Of a stretch of DNA of 10,284 bases, positions 6,285 to 10,284 are shown piece by piece. The notes under the pieces were generated by a model. The model had not been told where the DNA came from. It searched no databases and worked only from the letters and a program-made list of their open reading frames with translations. Position 1 is the stretch's first letter; each line of letters starts with the position of its first letter. Origin of the DNA: Oscillospiraceae bacterium UBA1230 (GTDB lineage: Bacteria; Bacillota; Clostridia; Oscillospirales; Oscillospiraceae); the NCBI GenBank assembly GCA_002309395.1, contig DBWU01000067.1:1-10284 (forward strand). The letters are read 5' to 3'. The position numbers and the translations under genes are program-made.

Positions 6285-7266
6285 AGGAGGTATCCTCCGA
6301 CAGTGTCAGTTGTTCCGAAAGATCCGGCGTACAGCGCACCCGGCCGTCGGCGGTGATGAGGACGAGAGAAAAACCGCCCTGTGCGCGCCAAAAGGCTTCC
6401 GCCTGCCGCTGCCCCATCACGAAAAGCGCCGTGGAGTACGCGTCGGCAACGGAGCCGGAGGCGCCCAGCACCGTCACGGACAGCAGATCGCTCTGCGCCG
6501 GCGCGCCGGTGACGGGGTCGAGTATATGGTGATATACCGTGCCGTCCGGAGCGGTGAAGTTGCGCTGATAGGCGCCGGAGGTCACGGCAAAGGTGTCTTG
6601 CAGAGAGAGAATACAGGCGTAGCCCTCGCCTTGGGGGTCCTGCACCGCTACGCGCCAGGGCGTTCCGTCGGGACGGGTGCCGCACACGTAGACGTTGCCG
6701 CCCAGCGAGACGGCGCCGCTGCGAATCCCCCGCGCGGCAAAGATCGCCGCCACCTGATCGGAAGCGTAGCCTTTGGCGATGCCGCCCAGATCCACGGCAC
6801 ATCCCTCGTCCAGCGACGCGCTCGTGCCGTCAAGATGCAAATGCGCGGCGCCTACCAGCGGCAACAGCGCGTCGATCTCCTCACGGGAGGGGACGCGAGG
6901 CGTGTCGCCGGTAACGTTCCACAGCGATACCAACGGCGCCACCGTTACGTCGAACGCGCCGCCGGTCGCCTCGGCACACGAGAGGGAAAGAGCCAGAAGC
7001 TCTGCCGTTTCCGGGTGGAGCGAGGCGCCGCCCTCCCGGTTCAAACGGCTTACGTCACTGTCCTCACGGGTACGGGAGAAGAGCTGTTCCAACGCGTTGA
7101 CGCGCTGTGCCGCCTCCTCCAGCGCGTCCTTCGCGCCGCCGCCGTAGGCGGTAAAGGACATATAGGTGTCCATGGCGAAAAGCGTCAGTTCCTCCGGCGC
7201 GGCGGCGCCGCAACCGGGCAAAAGGAGCAGCAGGCACGGCAGGACGAGTGCCCAAAACCGGCGCAT
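6259..7266 (-). CDS. apbE: FAD:protein FMN transferase ApbE (lipoprotein)
   Basis: ApbE transfers FMN from FAD to a threonine or serine of extracytoplasmic proteins (Mg-dependent), making covalent flavoproteins. The 335-residue product starts with a lipoprotein signal ending LLLPGC (Cys19). It then shows the family blocks FAMDTYMSF, GGAFDVTVAPLV, VDLGGIAKGYASD, GNVYVCGTRPDGTPWRVAV, TSGAYQRNF, YHHILDPVTGAP and the metal-site motif ADAYSTALFVMG (Asp and Thr near 275-279). The mature enzyme should be anchored on the outer face of the membrane. The ATG at 7266 shares its A with the recR stop (TGATG), and AGGAA precedes it by 5 nt. The GTG at 7269 is too close to that site. No obvious flavinylation target (FMN-binding SGAT-type motif) is encoded in this window. 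Confidence 0.95.
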   Translation of the reverse strand: MRRFWALVLPCLLLLLPGCGAAAPEELTLFAMDTYMSFTAYGGGAKDALEEAAQRVNALEQLFSRTREDSDVSRLNREGGASLHPETAELLALSLSCAEATGGAFDVTVAPLVSLWNVTGDTPRVPSREEIDALLPLVGAAHLHLDGTSASLDEGCAVDLGGIAKGYASDQVAAIFAARGIRSGAVSLGGNVYVCGTRPDGTPWRVAVQDPQGEGYACILSLQDTFAVTSGAYQRNFTAPDGTVYHHILDPVTGAPAQSDLLSVTVLGASGSVADAYSTALFVMGQRQAEAFWRAQGGFSLVLITADGRVRCTPDLSEQLTLSEDTSYVLEIISP

Positions 7267-7865
7267 CACAGTTCCTGACGCCCGTGAAGCGCCCGCATCA
7301 GCGTGGCGTCATCGGCAAATTCCAGATGACTGCCCACCGGGATGCCGTAGGCAAGACGGGTCACTTTAACGCCGAAGGGCTTTAAAAGACGGGAAAGGTA
7401 CAGCGCCGTCGCCTCGCCCTCGGTGTCGGGATTGGTTGCCATGATGACCTCCCGAACCCCACCGGCGCTGACCCGGTCCAGCAGGGAACGGATGTGGAGA
7501 TCGTCCGGCCCCACGTGGTTCATGGGACTCAACACGCCGTGGAGCACGTGATAGCGGCCGTTGAACTCCCGGGAGCGCTCGATGGCGATCACGTCCCGCG
7601 TGTCCGCCACCACGCAGATCACGCTGCCGTCCCGCTTTTCGGAGGCGCAGATGGGACACAGCCCCCCTTCGGTGAGATTCTGGCACACGGGACACAGCGT
7701 AACGCTGCGCCGCGCCGCCAGGATCGCGTCGGCAAATTCGCGCGCTTGCTCTTCGGGCAGCTCCAGCACGTGAAACGCCAGACGCTGCGCGCTCTTACCG
7801 CCGATGCCGGGCAGACGGGCGAACTGTTCTACCAGCTTTTCAAGGGGCGCTGGGAAGTACTCCAT
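7266..7865 (-). CDS. recR: Recombination mediator RecR
   Basis: RecR acts with RecO and RecF to load RecA at gaps in DNA. The 199-residue protein has the usual length and order: a helix-hairpin-helix (LPGIGGKSAQRLAFHVL, about 18-34), a four-cysteine zinc finger (Cys58, Cys61, Cys70, Cys73), a Toprim domain (about 82-175, with VVADTRDVIAIE and ATNPDTEGEATA), and the C-terminal LAYGIPVGSHLEFADDATL motif. GAGGG lies about 9 nt before the ATG at 7865, and the gene starts 4 nt after the rpe stop. The common partner dnaX/ybaB is not adjacent; recR instead sits between rpe and apbE, presumably for co-transcription rather than shared function. Confidence 0.97.
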   Translation of the reverse strand: MEYFPAPLEKLVEQFARLPGIGGKSAQRLAFHVLELPEEQAREFADAILAARRSVTLCPVCQNLTEGGLCPICASEKRDGSVICVVADTRDVIAIERSREFNGRYHVLHGVLSPMNHVGPDDLHIRSLLDRVSAGGVREVIMATNPDTEGEATALYLSRLLKPFGVKVTRLAYGIPVGSHLEFADDATLMRALHGRQEL

Positions 7866-7869
7866 ACCC

Positions 7870-8514
7870 TTACCCCCTCAACGCCCGGATCGTGGCGGTG
7901 AGATCCGCCGCGCCGTATACCGCGCTGCCTGCCACCAGCACGTTGGCGCCGGCGGCGATACAGACCTTGGCGGTCTGGCAGTCCACACCGCCGTCCACCT
8001 CCAGCTCGCAGGAGGGATTCATCGCGTCGATATATTGGCGGATCTGGGTCACCTTGGGCATCATGTCCGCCATGAATTTCTGCCCGCCGAAGCCCGGCTC
8101 CACCGTCATCACCAGAATAAGATCGCACCGGTCGATAAACGGCAGTACCGCCGAGGCGGGCGTTTTGGGCTTGACCACCACGCCGCACCGCTTGCCCTTG
8201 GCGTGGATAAGATCCAGCGCCCGGAGCGTATTTTCCTCCGTATCCGCCTCCACGTGGCAGGTGACGATGTCGGCGCCGGCGTCACAAAACCGCTCCACGT
8301 AGCGCACGGGACGGTCGATCATCAGATGTACGTCCAGCACCTTCTGCGTCACCTTGCGGATGGACGACACCACCGGCATGCCGATGGACAGATTCGGCAC
8401 GAACAACCCGTCCATCACGTCCACGTGAACGTAATCGGCTTCAGCGATGCGCTCGATATCACGCCCTAAATTGGCAAAATCGGCGGAGAGGATGGAGGGG
8501 GAAATCTTAATCAT
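7870..8514 (-). CDS. rpe: Ribulose-phosphate 3-epimerase
   Basis: Rpe interconverts D-ribulose 5-phosphate and D-xylulose 5-phosphate in the pentose phosphate pathway. The 214-residue TIM barrel begins with the typical ISPSILSADFANLG. By comparison with E. coli Rpe the metal ligands are His30, Asp32 (HVDVMDG), His63 (DVHLMI) and Asp174 (EVDGGV). The phosphate-site motifs VEPGFGGQKF and GSAVYG are present. The ATG at 8514 is preceded by AAAGGA about 10 nt upstream. It is the first gene of the six-gene minus-strand operon and is preceded by a long structured leader and a consensus promoter. The more usual neighbours rsgA and prkC are not in the window. Confidence 0.97.
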   Translation of the reverse strand: MIKISPSILSADFANLGRDIERIAEADYVHVDVMDGLFVPNLSIGMPVVSSIRKVTQKVLDVHLMIDRPVRYVERFCDAGADIVTCHVEADTEENTLRALDLIHAKGKRCGVVVKPKTPASAVLPFIDRCDLILVMTVEPGFGGQKFMADMMPKVTQIRQYIDAMNPSCELEVDGGVDCQTAKVCIAAGANVLVAGSAVYGAADLTATIRALRG

Positions 8515-8698
8515 AAAAAACAGATCCTTTCAAAAATGAAATCACCGCACGGCGCGGCGCAACATAGGATACCGTAAGCGGCGGAGGCGACACCGCATCC
8601 GCGCAGTGCCGGTCCCGCCCCGGGTCATGCGCCCCGCCGCTTTTTGGAATAGGGGGCCGGCGGGCACTTTTCCGCCGGCTCCCGTCAGGAAAACGGCA
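8515..8698 (-). ncRNA. Structured GC-rich leader of the rpe operon (possible cis-regulatory RNA or sRNA)
   Basis: About 185 nt lie between the predicted start and the rpe ATG, much longer than the other leaders here. Two strong stems are visible. Stem A is 8656-8663 with 8672-8679 (GCCGGCGG core, 8-nt loop), extended by GGG/CCC after one mismatch. Stem B is 8576-8584 with 8634-8642 (9 bp), continued by 8586-8589 with 8630-8633 after one bulged base, and closes a roughly 40-nt internal region. Near the gene, TTTCA and TGAAA can pair beside the AAAGGA ribosome site. I do not recognise a known riboswitch, T-box, SRP, RNase P or tmRNA signature. A 6S-like or operon-specific RNA is possible but unproven. 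Being a real structured RNA is likely; its function is not known. Confidence 0.45.
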
Positions 8699-8704
8699 AC
8701 ACAT

Positions 8705-8733
8705 ATTATACCAATCTTTTCTCCCGATTGCAA
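8705..8733 (-). promoter_or_regulatory. Promoter of the rpe-recR-apbE operon
   Basis: The minus strand shows TTGCAA (8733-8728), 17 bp, then a perfect TATAAT (8710-8705). Transcription should begin near 8698-8700. No other comparable promoter is obvious between 8514 and 4283, so this one probably drives all six genes. Confidence 0.8.
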
Positions 8734-8793
8734 CGCGTAAGGCTCAATTCCTCCCGAAAACGTAACGATTCTGTAAATTCTGCCCGGCTCCGC

Positions 8794-8822
8794 TTTACGG
8801 CGGCGGAAAAATCGGGTACAAT
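8794..8822 (+). promoter_or_regulatory. Probable promoter of the zinc-ribbon membrane protein gene
   Basis: TTTACG (8794-8799), a 17-bp spacer and TACAAT (8817-8822) give a moderate sigma-A-type match, with a start expected near 8829. It diverges from the rpe promoter, with about 60 bp between the two -35 elements. The stretch 8734-8793 shows nothing else I can name. Confidence 0.55.
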
Positions 8823-8856
8823 GACGGCGTAGAGCACGGAAAGGCAGGGGGAAGGC

Positions 8857-9270
8857 ATGCGCTGGAGAGATCGGATCGGCAACACGCTGGTGCGCTGGTT
8901 TTACGGGCGCAACGGCGTGGATCAGCTGAATATCTCGTTGATCTATCTGATGGCGGCGGTCCATCTGGCCAGCTGGCTGGTACGGTCGCAGGCGGCGGTT
9001 TTGGCGCTGGACGCGATCGGCACGGTACTGCTCGCGGTGACGGTGTTCCGGCTCTTTTCCCGGAACCTGACGCGCCGCCGGGCGGAAAACGCCGCCTTCG
9101 TGCGGCATATCTGGGACCCGGCGCGGCGCCGTTTGCATCGACTGCGCGACCGCTCCCACCGATACGTCACCTGCCCCGGCTGCGGCGCCGTTTGCCGCGT
9201 GCCCCGTATCAAGGGTACCATCGAGATCACCTGCCCCAAGTGCCGCGCCAAAACGCGCGTGAAAGGCTGA
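8857..9270 (+). CDS. Two-helix membrane protein with C-terminal zinc ribbon, function unknown
   Basis: This 137-residue protein has a basic N-terminus containing FYGRNGVDQLN. Two membrane segments follow (about 27-43 and 47-66), then a strongly basic linker FSRNLTRRRAEN and a stretch rich in Arg and His. The C-terminus is a zinc ribbon with CPGC (Cys106, Cys109) and CPKC (Cys126, Cys129) around a short beta segment CRVPRIKGTIEIT; Cys113 is an extra cysteine. The ribbon should face the cytoplasm if both ends do. Similar short proteins with the DQLN, FSRN and RVPRGKGK-like blocks occur widely in Clostridia as uncharacterised proteins, to my recollection. A G-rich site (GGGGGAAGG) precedes the ATG at 8857. 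The gene is monocistronic, with its own promoter and terminator. I know no function; nucleic-acid or protein binding by the ribbon is only a guess. Confidence 0.85.
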   Translation: MRWRDRIGNTLVRWFYGRNGVDQLNISLIYLMAAVHLASWLVRSQAAVLALDAIGTVLLAVTVFRLFSRNLTRRRAENAAFVRHIWDPARRRLHRLRDRSHRYVTCPGCGAVCRVPRIKGTIEITCPKCRAKTRVKG

Positions 9271-9278
9271 AAAATGAC

Positions 9279-9319
9279 AACGCCCCTGCACCGCTTCAGA
9301 CGGCGCAGGGCGTTTTTTT
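9279..9319 (+). terminator. Rho-independent terminator of the zinc-ribbon gene
   Basis: AACGCCCCTGCACCG and CGGCGCAGGGCGTT form a long stem with one bulged C and one A/C mismatch around a CTTCAGA loop, followed directly by seven T residues (9313-9319). It begins 8 nt after the stop codon at 9270. Confidence 0.88.
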
Positions 9320-9404
9320 CGCCGGAAAACGGAAAACGCATTTTTGGCAACCGCCGTTTTACGGCGAAAGGACGGTTTTTTTCGCGGAAAAAGTAAAAAA
9401 CGGC

Positions 9405-9416
9405 ATTATGTAAATT
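9405..9416 (+). repeat. First copy of the 12-bp repeat ATTATGTAAATT
   Basis: An identical 12-mer occurs at 9572-9583, 167 bp downstream in the same orientation. It resembles the XerD half of bacterial dif sites (TTATGTAAA), but no matching XerC half lies at the right distance. Confidence 0.7.
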
Positions 9417-9513
9417 AAAACAAAGATTGACAAGTAGTTGAAATATCCGTTTGCGGTTTTGACATTTTTCGGCAAAGTTCCAAAAAGCCTTCTTATATAA
9501 GGCTTTAAAGGCG

Positions 9514-9543
9514 TGTGGAAAACTCGGTGGAAACTGTGGATAA
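9514..9543 (+). promoter_or_regulatory. Cluster of DnaA-box-like 9-mers
   Basis: TGTGGATAA (9535-9543) is the exact complement of the DnaA box TTATCCACA. TGTGGAAAA (9514-9522) differs at one position, and GGTGGAAAC (9526-9534) differs more. All three have the same orientation, spaced 12 and 9 bp apart. A further CGTGGAAAA lies at 9681-9689. Whether DnaA binds here is not shown by sequence alone. Confidence 0.45.
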
Positions 9544-9571
9544 CGATTCGTAAAAGGTTATGCCGTAAATA

Positions 9572-9583
9572 ATTATGTAAATT
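9572..9583 (+). repeat. Second copy of the 12-bp repeat ATTATGTAAATT
   Basis: Identical to 9405-9416. The sequence before it (TAAATA) makes the surroundings partly self-complementary, but there is no full dif-like 28-mer. Confidence 0.7.
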
Positions 9584-9663
9584 GCAAAACGCTGTCGAGG
9601 GTGAAAGCAGATACCCGGAAAAGTGCGTGTTTTCGCCGTTTTGCGGAGAAATGATCGACTTAT

Positions 9664-9675
9664 TCCCGTACGGGA
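9664..9675. repeat. Perfect 12-bp palindrome TCCCGTACGGGA
   Basis: All twelve bases are self-complementary with no spacer, which suits a dimeric DNA-binding protein better than an RNA hairpin. It lies 19 nt before the stem of the second terminator. No promoter is visible at the site. Confidence 0.5.
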
Positions 9676-9693
9676 CGAAACGTGGAAAACAAC

Positions 9694-9733
9694 CGCCGCA
9701 TCGCCGGAAAAGGGGCGATGCGGCGCGTTTTTT
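9694..9733. terminator. Strong hairpin terminator, probably two-way
   Basis: A perfect 12-bp stem (CGCCGCATCGCC, 9694-9705, with 9714-9725) encloses the loop GGAAAAGG. On the plus strand it is followed by CG and six T residues (9728-9733). On the minus strand it is followed by GTTGTTTT. It lies 33 nt beyond the stop of the minus-strand XdhC gene, so it can end that transcript. The better T-tract, however, faces the plus strand, where no gene is known after the first terminator at 9319. Confidence 0.85.
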
Positions 9734-9757
9734 CCCGAAGGGGCAAAAGTGATTACG

Positions 9758-10284
9758 TTATGTATTATTTTCAGGTTGCCCGTCGCAGGACAGGTCCTGC
9801 AGGAGGAGCGTCATCGTGCCGCCGCAGACCATGCCCTCGTCGGCGGCAACGTCGTTGTTCATATCCACGGTGAGAAGACGGGCAGACCCCGTGCCGATGA
9901 GCTGACGCGCCTGCCGCGCCGCCTCCGCCTCGCCGCAGCCGCCGCCCACGGTGCCGTATATGCGCCCCGTGGCGTTTACCGCCAGCAACGAGCCGCTTTT
10001 GACCGGCGTGGAGCCGCAGGAGGACAGCACCAGCGCCAGCGCCTTTGGCTCCGGCGACTGCGCCAGATAGGAAAGGAGCGCCGGATCGGCGTTGGTCTGC
10101 GCCAGCTCGTTCTCACAGGGCGCGGAAGGGGCTGCCCGGCGGCACTGCACCAGCTCGGCGCAAATGGATACGGCGATCTCCTCCACCGTCACCGCGCCGA
10201 TGGGAAGACCGATGGGCGTGTGTACGCGGCGCAAACGCCCGCCGTCGAACCCCTCCTGCGCCAGAAGCTCCAGCATGGCGGCGG
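9758..10284 (-). CDS. XdhC family protein (molybdenum hydroxylase maturation), C-terminal part, cut by the right edge
   Basis: XdhC-type proteins bind molybdenum cofactor and help its sulfuration or insertion into xanthine dehydrogenase-like hydroxylases. The visible 174 codons first give the end of the Rossmann-type XdhC_C domain: GRLRRVHTPIGLPIGAVTVE, then EIAVSICAEL. After a linker comes the XdhC/CoxI domain: ALVLSSCGSTPVKSGSLLAV, GRIYGTVGGGCGEAEAARQA, LLTVDMNNDVAADEGMVCGG and TMTLLLQDL. The order Rossmann first, CoxI second is the reverse of classical XdhC and is seen in clostridial homologues, as I recall. The frame stays open to the window end with no stop, so the first internal ATG (10276) is not the start. 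It ends with TAA at 9758. Hydroxylase structural genes should lie to the right. Confidence 0.88.
   Translation of the reverse strand, partial: AAMLELLAQEGFDGGRLRRVHTPIGLPIGAVTVEEIAVSICAELVQCRRAAPSAPCENELAQTNADPALLSYLAQSPEPKALALVLSSCGSTPVKSGSLLAVNATGRIYGTVGGGCGEAEAARQARQLIGTGSARLLTVDMNNDVAADEGMVCGGTMTLLLQDLSCDGQPENNT

Larger units (their letters stand above)
9320..9693. other. A/T-rich convergent intergenic region without a supportable gene
   Basis: This stretch lies between two convergent genes and two hairpin terminators. Its composition is clearly more A/T-rich than the rest of the window. It contains a CGCCGT/ACGGCG hairpin (9352-9366) followed by a T7 run (9376-9382), two TTGACA hexamers exactly 32 bp apart (9427 and 9459), an AAAGCCTT/AAGGCTTT hairpin (9484-9506) enclosing the palindrome CTTATATAAG, DnaA-box-like sites, a repeated 12-mer, seven copies of GGAAAA on the plus strand, and the 12-bp palindrome TCCCGTACGGGA (9664-9675). 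No open frame here has a ribosome site and a credible protein. It may hold an untranslated RNA or a DNA-binding locus. Confidence 0.6.

Noticed and set aside
6247..7278. 343-codon open frame on the plus strand
   Set aside because: It mirrors apbE, which has all family motifs and a lipobox on the minus strand.
4283..8514. A Calvin-cycle link, because rpe and a CbbX-type AAA+ protein share an operon
   Set aside because: There is no Rubisco, phosphoribulokinase or other cbb gene here; the AAA+ family is much broader than Rubisco activases.
8576..8645. Stem B followed by TTTTT as a plus-strand terminator
   Set aside because: The roughly 40-nt internal region is long for an intrinsic terminator, the first two T residues are in the stem leaving only three free, and no plus-strand gene lies in front. 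It fits better as part of the minus-strand leader.
8507..8704. 65-codon minus-strand frame running through the rpe leader
   Set aside because: Its ATG lies upstream of the predicted transcription start, directly after the -10 box, with no ribosome site, and it runs into rpe out of frame.
9405..9583. A functional dif site
   Set aside because: Only XerD-like halves are present; no XerC half at the required 6-bp spacing around either copy.
1..10284. CRISPR arrays, tRNA or rRNA genes, insertion sequences
   Set aside because: No regularly spaced direct repeats, no tRNA-like cloverleaf or CCA-end patterns, and no transposase-like protein or terminal inverted repeats were found on reading both strands by eye.

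Overview
This GC-rich window carries strong AGGAGG-type ribosome binding sites, sigma-A-like promoters with exact 17-bp spacers, and tight overlapping operons. The gene families point to a GC-rich Firmicute of class Clostridia, most likely an Oscillospiraceae/Ruminococcaceae-type gut anaerobe. These families are MtaB, the UPF0237/UPF0210 pair, a CfxQ/SpoVK-type AAA+ protein, a Gx-transporter protein, a NusG-domain-II membrane protein, and an XdhC protein with the anaerobe-style domain order. The taxonomic call is inferred from gene families only; no search was run. There is no transposase, phage gene, CRISPR array, rRNA or tRNA that I can see.

Layout. (1) 1-546 (-): N-terminal half of a NifS/IscS-type cysteine desulfurase, cut by the left edge. 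(2) 590-659: two face-to-face consensus promoters built on one inverted repeat, serving the desulfurase leftward and the next operon rightward. (3) 670-4187 (+): a four-gene operon of mtaB (tRNA methylthiotransferase), yfbR (5'-deoxynucleotidase), a small ACT-domain protein (UPF0237) and a PFL-like UPF0210 protein. It ends at a 15-bp hairpin terminator around 4231-4271. (4) 8733 down to 4283 (-): an apparent six-gene operon of rpe, recR, apbE, a NusG-domain-II membrane protein, a Gx-transporter/EetB-like membrane protein and a CfxQ/SpoVK-like AAA+ ATPase. Its genes overlap or are separated by 4-18 nt. It is preceded by a roughly 185-nt GC-rich, strongly structured leader. (5) 8857-9270 (+): a two-helix membrane protein with a C-terminal zinc ribbon, with its own promoter and terminator. 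(6) 9271-9757: a 487-bp A/T-rich convergent spacer holding DnaA-box-like sites, short repeats, palindromes and a second strong hairpin terminator, but no gene I can support. (7) 9758-10284 (-): C-terminal part of an XdhC-family protein, cut by the right edge.

How the parts fit. The desulfurase could supply sulfur for Fe-S clusters used by MtaB, and the two share one promoter region. In the six-gene operon, apbE (covalent FMN attachment) lies directly next to two small membrane proteins of families that, as I recall, resemble EetA and EetB of the Listeria flavin-based extracellular electron transfer locus. This suggests a small extracytoplasmic flavin/redox module inside a housekeeping rpe-recR operon. 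The UPF0237/UPF0210 pair is a conserved gene couple of unknown function. The least explained pieces are the rpe leader RNA, the convergent spacer at 9271-9757 and the zinc-ribbon membrane protein.
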